From positions 248,001 to 312,000 of the forward strand of contig NZ_KB905474.1 of assembly GCF_000382445.1 (NCBI RefSeq): 64,000 nt of DNA, given 5' to 3'. Positions 17,194 to 24,671 of the stretch are shown here, piece by piece (within the stretch, counting starts at the first letter, position 1; each line of letters opens with the position of its first letter). The translations under genes were made by a program, and so were the position numbers. The notes below the pieces were generated by a model that searched no databases, was not told the origin of the DNA, and saw only the letters and a list, made by a program, of their open reading frames with translations. This stretch comes from Phocaeicola massiliensis B84634 = Timone 84634 = DSM 17679 = JCM 13223 (GTDB lineage: Bacteria; Bacteroidota; Bacteroidia; Bacteroidales; Bacteroidaceae).

Positions 17194-19002
17194 TTATTCT
17201 GAAGGGGCTATGAACAAAATAGCATCCTTTATATAATCAGGTACATCGAACGCTACTTCGGTTTCTAATCTATCACAAAGTTGTAATGCAAATTCCGCTT
17301 TATCTTTATTAGATTTGAGTTTTTTCATTAAAGTAGAGACATTAAAATCACCACTTAAATCATCTGTTTGAGCATGTATTTTTCGATATACATCTCGCAT
17401 TATAGCTTTGTTACGCTCAGATTGTTCGAATAAATCATGCTCAAGAGTGTGTGTAGCCAAACATACTTTCAGGTTATGTTTCTCTAAATCCTTTGCTTTT
17501 TGCGCTCTGTCAGATATATCTCCATTGTCTTTGGGATCGCTGTCTGTAATGATCGCACATTTCGACAATAGTCGCTTTCTCTCATCATCATTGTTAAATA
17601 ATAACCCAAAATGATTGAATGCGACACCTCCGATATTGACTAATTCAATGCCACTTTTACACAAGTCGATTTTTTCGGTCAAGAATTTCTTTGCGAGAAT
17701 GGGTATAATAATCGCTTCTGCGACACCTTCTACCAACAACACTCCGTTAGCAAAAAATAATTGAGCTTTTGTCGTGTCCAAGAATTTTCGCAAATGTCGT
17801 TTACTTTCTTTCGGATAATCATCTTCCGATAATTCATCAAATGAAAATGACTGTATAATACTTTGTTTACGTTGCAAAATGGAAATATTATTGACATCCG
17901 ATTTAGCCGTAATTGTCGGTGAGTGCGATGTTACAAATACTTGAAGTCCTTTGCTTTGTAATTCATTTAGATACTCGAAGAAAGTATTCTGATACTGTGG
18001 ATGCAAGTGTGCTTCGGGCTCTTCCACAAGTAAAGCGTTGTAGATTTCCAAAGCATGGTCTTCGCATCTGTTGATAAGATCTCCTAAGACAACGGATGTG
18101 AAAATAAGATTGTTTTCACCTAAACCATTTTGAGATAGGGTAAAGTATTTCTGTTCTTGTCCGGCTTCGACTGTTTTATAAACCGGACATTTTAATTCGA
18201 TACCACGTACAACATCCGAGAACTCTCGGCCTACATAGCGCATTTCTATATCAGGATGTTTTAGAGTTATTCCTGTACCTTCAAGATGCTCATTAACTTT
18301 GCTCTTTCCTGTAGTTAAAATATGTTTCCAATCATAAGCATCATTCTCGAAGATTTGGTATAGATTTTTTGCAAGTGATTTTTTCTTTTCTTCATTCAGA
18401 GGTATGCTTTCGTTGCCTTTGTCATATTTTGTAAGTTGGTTGAATAACTGCGATGTTTTATTGTCATATGAATAAGGTCGCAGACAACTTACGGCATCTC
18501 TTAGTGGACTTAAATAGGTATAAAAGATTTCTTGTAAAGATTCATAAGGTACTTGCTGCCCTTCGTTGTCTCCACCCCATATTATTCGTTTGAAATATTT
18601 TTTCTTCCCATTATTTTCTTGGATGAATTTCAAATGCAACTGTATCGTTTGCTTGTCAGGATTGTCTTTATCTTGTGATATGAAATCATAGAAACATTCC
18701 CTTTCAATTGACGCATCTCCAAATTCAAATATCAAGTCAAATTGTATGACTGTGTTGATTTCTGAAGGATTTTCCGGATTAACATGTAAATCTCCGTCTT
18801 GCACATAAATAAAGTTATCTGGTTTACCGCATCCGAGACATATACGTAAGGCATCTATAATTGCGGTTTTTCCCGAATTATTTTCTCCAATCAGTATATT
18901 TATACCATTCTTGAAATACAAGGTGATATCATCGAATACTCTAAACTTACTAATATGCAACCGGCTTAAATACATACTCTTATAAATTTTTACATTACAC
19001 AA
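17194..19002 (-). CDS. gajA: GajA, OLD-family nuclease of the Gabija defence system
   Basis: A 602-residue ATPase-Toprim nuclease. Walker A ILIGENNSGKTAIIDAL is near residue 40, a signature-like LSQNGLGENNLIF near 290, Walker B LLVEEPEAHLHPQYQ near 330, and FVTSHSPTITA near 358. The Toprim domain has LLVEGVAEAIIIPILAKK at about 425 and IITDSDPKDNGD at about 487. Length and order match GajA next to GajB. The start at 19002 (MCNVKIYKS) overlaps the preceding ATPase gene by 8 nt; an internal ATG at 18975 (MYLSRLHISKFRVF) is equally credible. Confidence 0.9.
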   Translation of the reverse strand: MCNVKIYKSMYLSRLHISKFRVFDDITLYFKNGINILIGENNSGKTAIIDALRICLGCGKPDNFIYVQDGDLHVNPENPSEINTVIQFDLIFEFGDASIERECFYDFISQDKDNPDKQTIQLHLKFIQENNGKKKYFKRIIWGGDNEGQQVPYESLQEIFYTYLSPLRDAVSCLRPYSYDNKTSQLFNQLTKYDKGNESIPLNEEKKKSLAKNLYQIFENDAYDWKHILTTGKSKVNEHLEGTGITLKHPDIEMRYVGREFSDVVRGIELKCPVYKTVEAGQEQKYFTLSQNGLGENNLIFTSVVLGDLINRCEDHALEIYNALLVEEPEAHLHPQYQNTFFEYLNELQSKGLQVFVTSHSPTITAKSDVNNISILQRKQSIIQSFSFDELSEDDYPKESKRHLRKFLDTTKAQLFFANGVLLVEGVAEAIIIPILAKKFLTEKIDLCKSGIELVNIGGVAFNHFGLLFNNDDERKRLLSKCAIITDSDPKDNGDISDRAQKAKDLEKHNLKVCLATHTLEHDLFEQSERNKAIMRDVYRKIHAQTDDLSGDFNVSTLMKKLKSNKDKAEFALQLCDRLETEVAFDVPDYIKDAILFIAPSE

Positions 19003-20125
19003 ATTCTAAATAATTTTCCCTGTTCACCACATGAAACTCTACGTGTGGATATGCTTCTTGAAATACTTTTGGAACAGTCGGCATCTTGTTCCCCCATTTA
19101 AATTCCAATGCGGTCAGATTATTAGGATTCTCTTCGATAAGATCAATCTCTTGTTTATCGTAAGTACGCCAAAAATAGAACTCCTTATGCAGCCCTTCGT
19201 TGAAATTCGCCTTACGACGCTCTCCGATGATATAGTTCTCCCACAATGCACCAACATCCTGCCGAATAGCCAATGGTGAAAAAGCACCTATAATAGCATT
19301 TCGAATGCCATTATCATAGAAATACCACTTCCCAGCTTTCGTCACCTCCTTGCGAAGATTGCGCGAGTAAGCCCCAAGACGATATATAACGAATACTTTC
19401 TCCAAGAGGTCAAGATATTTTTCAACTGTTGTTTTGCTCATGCTGAGCTGTTTACCTAACTCATCGTAAGAAACTTCACTGCCCAACTGAAAAGCTATCA
19501 ATCGAAGCAGATCGCGCATCTTGCTCGAATTTTTTAAGCCGTCAATTGCTAAGATATCTTTAAGCAGGTATGCACCTACAATATCGCGTAAATAGTCTGT
19601 TTTACGTTCATAGTTCTCCATCATTACTACTTCAGGATATGAACCGTAAATTAAACGGGCTTCAAGATTCTGACGAGTTTCAAAAGGGGTTTCTATTTGT
19701 GCTATTTCCCGTTGCGAAAAAGGAGTAAGTAAAAATTGCGTACTGCGACCTACCAACGGTTCACCAGTCTTATTCAGTAAATCGAATGATGAAGAACCAC
19801 TTGCCAAGACGCTTATTCCCGGTATTTCATCAACTATCAACTTCAGAATACTACCGATTTGTGGTATGTTCTGTGCCTCATCAATAGCCAGCAAATCAAT
19901 ACCATCCAGCAAATGTCGATAATTGGCAATTGAGCGATTCTCCAAAAGTGCTAATGTGTCGTAGTCTTCACCGTTGAGCATCATAGTCCTACCTGAATAG
20001 TTGTCCACAATTTTACGCATCATTACCGTTTTACCAACACGGCGGGCACCAAAAATTAATACTGCTTTATTTGGCGCGATTCGTGCAGTAATCTTCTCTT
20101 GAAGTATTCTATTTACTGTTTCCAT
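18995..20125 (-). CDS. AAA+ ATPase with DUF4143 domain, upstream of gajA
   Basis: A 376-residue ATPase starting at 20125 (METVNRILQEKITARIAPNK). It has Walker A LIFGARRVGKTVMMRKIV near residue 25, Walker B DLLAIDEAQNIPQ near 75, and the C-terminal DUF4143 region (ALWENYIIGERRKANF, then EIDLIEEN and TALEFKWGNK), which resembles a restriction-type nuclease fold. DUF4143 ATPases are widespread and poorly understood. It is the first gene of a three-gene unit: it overlaps gajA by 8 nt and shares its low GC content. That makes it either a Gabija partner or simply a co-transferred defence or stress gene. Confidence 0.85.
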   Translation of the reverse strand: METVNRILQEKITARIAPNKAVLIFGARRVGKTVMMRKIVDNYSGRTMMLNGEDYDTLALLENRSIANYRHLLDGIDLLAIDEAQNIPQIGSILKLIVDEIPGISVLASGSSSFDLLNKTGEPLVGRSTQFLLTPFSQREIAQIETPFETRQNLEARLIYGSYPEVVMMENYERKTDYLRDIVGAYLLKDILAIDGLKNSSKMRDLLRLIAFQLGSEVSYDELGKQLSMSKTTVEKYLDLLEKVFVIYRLGAYSRNLRKEVTKAGKWYFYDNGIRNAIIGAFSPLAIRQDVGALWENYIIGERRKANFNEGLHKEFYFWRTYDKQEIDLIEENPNNLTALEFKWGNKMPTVPKVFQEAYPHVEFHVVNRENYLEFV

Positions 20126-20144
20126 ACCTTTATGAATTATAGTG

Positions 20145-20152
20145 CAAAGATA
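20145..20152 (-). promoter_or_regulatory. TAnnTTTG promoter box of the DUF4143-gajA-gajB operon
   Basis: On the minus strand this reads TATCTTTG, a perfect match to the Bacteroidales -7 consensus. It lies 20 nt upstream of the DUF4143 ATPase start at 20125. No -33 TTTG at the ideal spacing is obvious; TTCG is present about 19 nt upstream. Confidence 0.6.
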
Positions 20153-20373
20153 ATCATAATTTTTTAATTGGCGAATTTTACACAAAAAACAAACTGCAAA
20201 GTGGCGATTTTTATAGATCAATCTTAAAGTAGTTGTTTCATCGTTCGTAGTAATTATAAATGCTAATAGCACTAATTGTTCTATTATTTCCCAGACATAA
20301 TGTTTTGCAGTTTATCTTTATCGGATTGAAAGGTTTCATATAGAACTAATTAGTATGTAATCAAATATAAACT

Positions 20374-20406
20374 AAAAAGACAGGAATACATGCATCCTGT
20401 CTTTTT
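20374..20406. terminator. Bidirectional terminator downstream of rteC
   Basis: AAAAAGACAGGA (20374-20385) pairs with TCCTGTCTTTTT (20395-20406) around a 9-nt loop. On the minus strand it lies 19 nt after the rteC stop and ends in a T run. The region 20153-20373 between it and the ATPase promoter is AT-rich with no recognisable gene. Confidence 0.8.
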
Positions 20407-20424
20407 ATTTATAATGGATATTTT

Positions 20425-21042
20425 TTATCTTCTCATGCGCTCCATTTCTTCGTCGCGGAGCATTCTCTCGTTCAGTTTCTCCTGCATTCTGTTAAGGAAA
20501 TAGGTGCGGCTTTCGTTCTTCCGGCGTTTGATGTCTATATAGAAGCGGTAGCAGTCCTTTGATTCAACCCCGAAAATCTTGTAGAGAAGCGGGGCCAGCT
20601 GTTTGAGCGGCATGTTGCCGTTGTTGATGCAGCCCATCTCGTTGATGCCGTAGATAAGTTCCACGAGGTCGATGGCGTTGCCCGTCCATTGCAGGGGTGA
20701 GGCGGGATTTTCGGTTGTGTTGTCGGAGGATGTACGGATGGGGATTAGTGGTGGCACTTGGGGAGCGGCAAGGAACTTCTGCATCTTCCTCACGAAAGAG
20801 AGTGCCTTGCTGATGTAGGCTGCAACCTCCCTCTTTTCTTCGGGAAGATTGCGCACGGGATGGTGCTGCAACTCGATTTCAATGTAAGCCAGCGCAATGA
20901 TGGTGCGGTTGGTGTCCACATTGCCGCTGCATAGTTCGATCACTTGCGTGGCGAAAGCCGTGTATGCCGTTTCCATATTGCAGTCCCCGGCTTCGTTTAT
21001 ACGGCGGAAGAACTCGGTTTCCGCCAATAAGAAATAATTCAT
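20425..21042 (-). CDS. rteC: RteC-family regulator
   Basis: A 205-residue protein. The C-terminal block WTGNAIDLVELIYGINEMGC and LAPLLYKIFGVESKDCYRFY ends RMQEKLNERMLRDEEMERMR; this is the RteC family signature region. In CTnDOT, RteC activates the excision operon downstream of the RteAB two-component system. No rteA, rteB or tetQ is visible here, so this element is regulated differently or these genes have been lost or replaced by the Gabija island. The start MNYFLLAETEFFRRINEAG is used. Confidence 0.88.
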   Translation of the reverse strand: MNYFLLAETEFFRRINEAGDCNMETAYTAFATQVIELCSGNVDTNRTIIALAYIEIELQHHPVRNLPEEKREVAAYISKALSFVRKMQKFLAAPQVPPLIPIRTSSDNTTENPASPLQWTGNAIDLVELIYGINEMGCINNGNMPLKQLAPLLYKIFGVESKDCYRFYIDIKRRKNESRTYFLNRMQEKLNERMLRDEEMERMRR

Positions 21043-21120
21043 GTCCTGTCAATTTTGAAATTTTACACTCTGTTTTTCGGTATGCGCACATGAATATGAT
21101 TGGCAAAAAGCGTGTACATA

Positions 21121-21160
21121 AAAGAAAAAATCCGGCACGCTCTCTGCAAGGTGCTGGATT
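21121..21160 (-). terminator. Terminator after the RibD/DHFR-like gene
   Basis: On the minus strand AATCC-a-GCAC (21151-21160 side) pairs with GTGC-c-GGATT (21129-21138 side), each arm with one central mismatch, and is followed by TTTTTTCTTT. It lies about 95 nt past the stop at 21253. The rest of 21043-21252 holds no gene I can support. Confidence 0.65.
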
Positions 21161-21252
21161 TCAGTGTGATAATTTCTCAATTTATTTATCCGACAGGAAT
21201 TGTATTCAGCTTAAAGTGTTCATTTACTGAACATTCGTCCACTTTCCGGACA

Positions 21253-21666
21253 TCAAACGCACGCTTTATAGATATGGCGGACCACTCCGTTGCGGTACAC
21301 CTTCTGTGAGGTCAGCGTCCATTGTCCCTGTGGCAAGGCGGACTGGAAGAAACGCTTTCCCGTTCCGGCAATGAAAGGAATCGTGTAAAGTATGATTTCA
21401 TCCACCACACGCATACGCAGCAGCCCGTTGATGTAGTCCGCCTTTTCAGGAGTGACTTCTGCCAGATAGCAGATGTCTGTTGTGGATTTCCGCCATTCGT
21501 CAAGCATAGATATGGAATAATCCGGTGTGATATGATAAAGGGCGTTTTCCCTTATCTTATTGATGCCGCAATCTTCAAGGCGCAGTTCCTTATACGCTTT
21601 GCAACATAACTCGGAGCTTTGACAACCGTCCATCGTGAGGACGGCAAGAATCTGTACTTTACCCAT
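21253..21666 (-). CDS. Dihydrofolate reductase / RibD C-terminal family protein
   Basis: A 137-residue protein starting MGKVQILAVLTMDGCQSSEL. It has the RibD_C/DHFR-like C-terminal pattern MRVVDEIILYTIPFIAGTGK followed by RFFQSALPQGQWTL. It is shorter than usual for the family (about 170-180 residues). The N-terminal nucleotide-binding part is compressed, so catalytic activity is doubtful. Such small proteins are often carried beside rteC at the ends of Bacteroides conjugative transposons. It is divergent from the integrase; the 380-nt gap between them is covered by the hairpin and promoter entries. Confidence 0.75.
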   Translation of the reverse strand: MGKVQILAVLTMDGCQSSELCCKAYKELRLEDCGINKIRENALYHITPDYSISMLDEWRKSTTDICYLAEVTPEKADYINGLLRMRVVDEIILYTIPFIAGTGKRFFQSALPQGQWTLTSQKVYRNGVVRHIYKACV

Positions 21667-21696
21667 TATCGTTTCCTTTCGTTGGGCAAGGACAAA

Positions 21697-21723
21697 AAAG
21701 TAGCGTGCAAATCACACTACTTT
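21697..21723. repeat. Inverted repeat near the element junction
   Basis: AAAGTAG-c-GTG (21697-21707) pairs with CAC-a-CTACTTT (21713-21723) around CAAAT. It lies about 30 nt upstream of the RibD-like gene and beside the larger nested hairpin. It could be an operator or part of a recombination site. Confidence 0.6.
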
Positions 21724-21735
21724 CGAGCGACGGCT

Positions 21736-21830
21736 CTGGTAAAGCCTTTTACGGAGAGTACGTGAATGCACGCTATGCGTAGGCATAGCATAAGCATCAC
21801 GCAATCGTCTCCGTAGTGTCAATTTACCAG
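21736..21830. repeat. Extended nested hairpin upstream of integrase (candidate att or regulatory structure)
   Basis: Four nested complementary arms surround a GTAG loop. CTGGTAAA (21736-21743) pairs with TTTACCAG (21823-21830). TACGGAGA (21750-21757) pairs with TCTCCGTA (21808-21815). CGTGA-a-TGC (21761-21769) pairs with GCATCACG (21794-21801). GCTATGC (21772-21778) pairs with GCATAGC (21783-21789). About 31 bp of pairing in 95 nt is far more than chance. It lies in the divergent intergenic region between the two elements. Confidence 0.75.
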
Positions 21831-22010
21831 ATTTACGCAGTATATATACAAAATGCAAACAACACCCAATAAAGTGATAATAAATAAGCTATAAATCAGT
21901 GTTTTATAAGCCTATTTTTATTTTCAGTTGTTTTCAGTACTTTCAGTGAATTGGCTCTTATTTGGTGCAATTTTGTTTCTTATTTGTTTCTTAATCTCGA
22001 TACTTATCCG

Positions 22011-22018
22011 TATATTTG
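22011..22018 (+). promoter_or_regulatory. Integrase promoter box, also a CTnDOT-type core motif
   Basis: TATATTTG matches the -7 consensus 28 nt before the integrase start at 22047. The 10-mer at 22010-22019 (GTATATTTGC) also fits GTAnnTTTGC, the core sequence described at CTnDOT attachment sites. It may serve as promoter, recombination core, or both. Confidence 0.55.
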
Positions 22019-22046
22019 CAATAGGAAAAATGAGAAAGGAATCCCT

Positions 22047-23192
22047 ATGGCACGAGTTAAGAATCATACAAAAGTCAAAGAGCCGATTCGTCTTCGGATG
22101 AAGCCGTTGAGCGATGGCAGCAAGAGTCTATATCTGGATATATACCGCGATGGAAAGCGGACGTATGAATACCTCAAGATGTATATTATCCCGGAGACGG
22201 ATAATAATGCCCGTAGGCAGAATCAGGCGACAATGGATGCCGCCAATGCCATCAAGTCGAAACGTATTATCGAACTGACCAGCAATGAGGCAGGAATCGT
22301 ATTCCGTAAGGACAAGACTTATCTGTTGGACTGGATGAAGGTTTACATGGAAGCCCAAGAGAGTGCGGGCAAGAAAGACGGCAACCAAATCAAGATTGCC
22401 ATGCGCATACTGAAAGACTATGCCGGAGAAATGGTCACACTGGATCAGATTGACGGGGACTTCTGCCGGGGCTACATCACTTATCTGTTGACGGAATATC
22501 ATCCGAAAGGCAAGGACATATCAAACTACACGCTTCACAATTATTACCGTGCGTTGAACGGTGCGTTGAACTCTGCCGTCAGGAAGAAAAAGATGAAGGC
22601 CAACCCTTTCAACGAGCTTGAGAAGTCGGAGAAAATCCGTAAGCCGGAGAGTATGCGGTCGTACATGACCATCGAAGAGGTACAGGCGTTGATTGACACT
22701 CCTATGCCCCACGAGGAATACGAGATAGTAAAATGCGCGTATCTGTTCTCCTGCTTCTGCGGATTGCGCATCAGCGATATAATCAAGTTGAAATGGAAAG
22801 ACGTGTTCGTTGACCGGGGACAGTACCGTTTGGCCGTGTCCATGAAAAAGACCAAAGAGCCTATTTACCTGCCCCTCTCTCCTGAAGCGTTGAAGTGGAT
22901 GCCGGAACGTGGGGGAAAATCATCGGAAGATAATGTGTTCGACCTGCCGTCCGCCAATACAATCAGGATGCAGCTCAAACCTTGGGCGAAAGCAGCCGGA
23001 ATCTCCAAGCGGTTCTCCTATCACACCAGCCGGCATACATTCGCCACCATGATGCTGACGCTCGGCGCGGATTTATATACCGTCTCGAAGTTGCTCGGTC
23101 ATGCCGACGTAAAAATGACACAGGTGTATGCCAAGATTATCAACAAGAAGAAGGACGAGGCAGTGAATCTTGTAAACGGTTTGTTTCACTAA
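22047..23192 (+). CDS. int: Tyrosine recombinase integrase
   Basis: A 381-residue integrase from the ATG at 22047 (MARVKNHTKVKEPIRLRMKP). It has an N-terminal arm-binding segment, an SAM-like core-binding domain (residues about 100-200) and a catalytic domain. The catalytic residues are visible: Arg in CGLRISDIIKLKW near 240, HTSRHTFATMM near 326, and GHADVKMTQVYAKI with the nucleophile Tyr near 360. The open frame extends upstream to 21951, but that stretch carries the promoter. It should integrate and excise the second element, whose excisionase, primase and tra genes follow on the same strand. Confidence 0.93.
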   Translation: MARVKNHTKVKEPIRLRMKPLSDGSKSLYLDIYRDGKRTYEYLKMYIIPETDNNARRQNQATMDAANAIKSKRIIELTSNEAGIVFRKDKTYLLDWMKVYMEAQESAGKKDGNQIKIAMRILKDYAGEMVTLDQIDGDFCRGYITYLLTEYHPKGKDISNYTLHNYYRALNGALNSAVRKKKMKANPFNELEKSEKIRKPESMRSYMTIEEVQALIDTPMPHEEYEIVKCAYLFSCFCGLRISDIIKLKWKDVFVDRGQYRLAVSMKKTKEPIYLPLSPEALKWMPERGGKSSEDNVFDLPSANTIRMQLKPWAKAAGISKRFSYHTSRHTFATMMLTLGADLYTVSKLLGHADVKMTQVYAKIINKKKDEAVNLVNGLFH

Positions 23193-23391
23193 TTGACGGC
23201 ACTATGTGGTTCATGTCTAATTTACAAACATCAATTTATGGCATTGCTCCGGTTGTGAACGCAACCGAAGTTAATGCTTTCATCACATATTATAAACTCA
23301 AAAAGGTAAATCGACATGAAAAGACCTGAAGACGGCCTTCTCTCTTTTTGGAGGGAGCCAACACCTGCAGCACTTCGCTGCGGAGAAGGAT

Positions 23392-24096
23392 GTGGCGAAT
23401 GAACTTTTCGCCCTGCTAACCGAAGCAAAAACAGTTTATCTCCACGATGTTGTGTCGGGTGGTAAACAGTACCACCGTTATGTGGACGATTTCGTAAACG
23501 GACACCGGTACATAGACTGCGACCATGCGGCCTGCCGGAACTGCCACGAAATGAACATCCACATCGTCAAGGGGCTGCTGACCGAGTACGCCCGTTTCGT
23601 CCAGATTTGCTTTGCTACGCCGAATTTCACGTTTGACGAGTGCATGAAGCTGAAACGGATGTATGATACCTCGGAATCGTTGCCTCCGCTCGGTCCGCCC
23701 CACATTGACCGACCGGCAGATCTCTCCCTTTCTTTTGGCTGTGATTTTACCCCGGAACAGATGGAAAGTATTGTGGCTTGTGCCAATACTTATCATCTGT
23801 TCTGTGTTTCTGTACGCATTGAAGACATGGAGGCTCTTTTCGCCTGTAAGAAAGGCTTTTCCATCCGAGTGAACAATATCCGCCGTGTGGTAATCCTGTT
23901 CGACGCGCTTCTTGAAAACTCGCTTATCCAGTCCCGGTGGCAGAATGTTCTCGGCAAGGGTGCATTCCTGCAGTCCAAGGACGGGACACGTTCCGTTTCG
24001 GTATCGACCCTGTCTTCCGCGCTGTCATCCATCAAGAACAACATGACATCGGTCGCATACGGCATCCGAAAGACCATTGACCGGCTGAAAGAATGA
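23392..24096 (+). CDS. Hypothetical protein downstream of integrase
   Basis: A 234-residue protein of unknown function. It has a Cys/His cluster (DCDHAACRNCHE) near residues 44-55 and helical segments but no catalytic motif I recognise. The listed start is a GTG. In the same frame, codons that look protein-like run back to 23320 (KDLKTAFSLFGGSQHLQHFA). An ATG at 23316 is out of frame with them by one base across an AAAA run, so the true start may involve slippage or a sequencing error. It sits between integrase and excisionase. Confidence 0.6.
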   Translation: MANELFALLTEAKTVYLHDVVSGGKQYHRYVDDFVNGHRYIDCDHAACRNCHEMNIHIVKGLLTEYARFVQICFATPNFTFDECMKLKRMYDTSESLPPLGPPHIDRPADLSLSFGCDFTPEQMESIVACANTYHLFCVSVRIEDMEALFACKKGFSIRVNNIRRVVILFDALLENSLIQSRWQNVLGKGAFLQSKDGTRSVSVSTLSSALSSIKNNMTSVAYGIRKTIDRLKE

Positions 24097-24147
24097 CAGG
24101 AAGTGACAAGAAGCGAAGTATGTGAAAGGTAAAAGCATGAGAGTTGC

Positions 24148-24170
24148 AATGATACGCGCATAGTATCATT
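24148..24170. repeat. Palindrome upstream of the excisionase promoter
   Basis: Perfect 8-bp arms AATGATAC (24148-24155) and GTATCATT (24163-24170) flank a 7-nt spacer. It lies about 35 nt upstream of the TAnnTTTG box at 24203, a sensible place for a regulator operator. Confidence 0.6.
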
Positions 24171-24202
24171 CCCCAAATCACGGCATCTTCGTTTACCGGA
24201 CA

Positions 24203-24240
24203 TACCTTTGACCTCCGTTAGCGCGCTGCATAACGGAGGT
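24203..24240 (+). promoter_or_regulatory. Excisionase promoter box followed by a 10-bp hairpin
   Basis: TACCTTTG at 24203-24210 matches the -7 consensus. It is followed at once by a hairpin with perfect arms ACCTCCGTTA (24211-24220) and TAACGGAGGT (24231-24240). Transcripts would begin inside or next to this hairpin, so it could be an operator at +1 or a stable 5' cap structure. The next gene starts at about 24276. Confidence 0.6.
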
Positions 24241-24275
24241 TGCATCTCCATTGTCAAAAATCAAACCATGTTATT

Positions 24276-24671
24276 ATGCCGAATAGAATGACATTCATGG
24301 AGCGGATGAGCGGACGGCTCGCCGCCATCGAATCGGTACTAAAGAAATTGGAACCGGTCGAAAGTCTCTTGGAGCGTATCACGTTGCTGGAAAATACCAT
24401 CTTCACGACCAAGAGAGTGTTCACGTTTCAGGAAGCCTGTATGTATATCGGGGTTTCTGAAAGTATGCTGTACAAGCTCACATCGAGCAAGGAGATACCG
24501 CACTACAAACCGCGCGGTAAAATGGTCTATTTCGCCAAGGAGGAATTGGACGAATGGCTGTTGCAGAATTATGAACCTACAGTGAACGAGGCCGTGCGCA
24601 TGGCGACGGAAGCCGCCGCCACAGAACCGTTCCTTAATAAGAGACGCAATGGAAAACGAAAGAAAGACTGA
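24276..24671 (+). CDS. Excisionase-like helix-turn-helix protein
   Basis: A 131-residue protein from 24276 (MPNRMTFMERMSGRLAAIES), or from 24288. An N-terminal coiled coil (LKKLEPVESLLERITLLENT) is followed by a MerR/excisionase-type winged helix: TFQEACMYIGVSESMLYKLT, then PHYKPRGKMVYFAKEELDEW. A basic tail ends NKRRNGKRKKD. Such proteins act as recombination directionality factors or regulators in Bacteroidales elements. The end overlaps the next ATPase gene by 23 nt, indicating one operon. Confidence 0.85.
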   Translation: MPNRMTFMERMSGRLAAIESVLKKLEPVESLLERITLLENTIFTTKRVFTFQEACMYIGVSESMLYKLTSSKEIPHYKPRGKMVYFAKEELDEWLLQNYEPTVNEAVRMATEAAATEPFLNKRRNGKRKKD

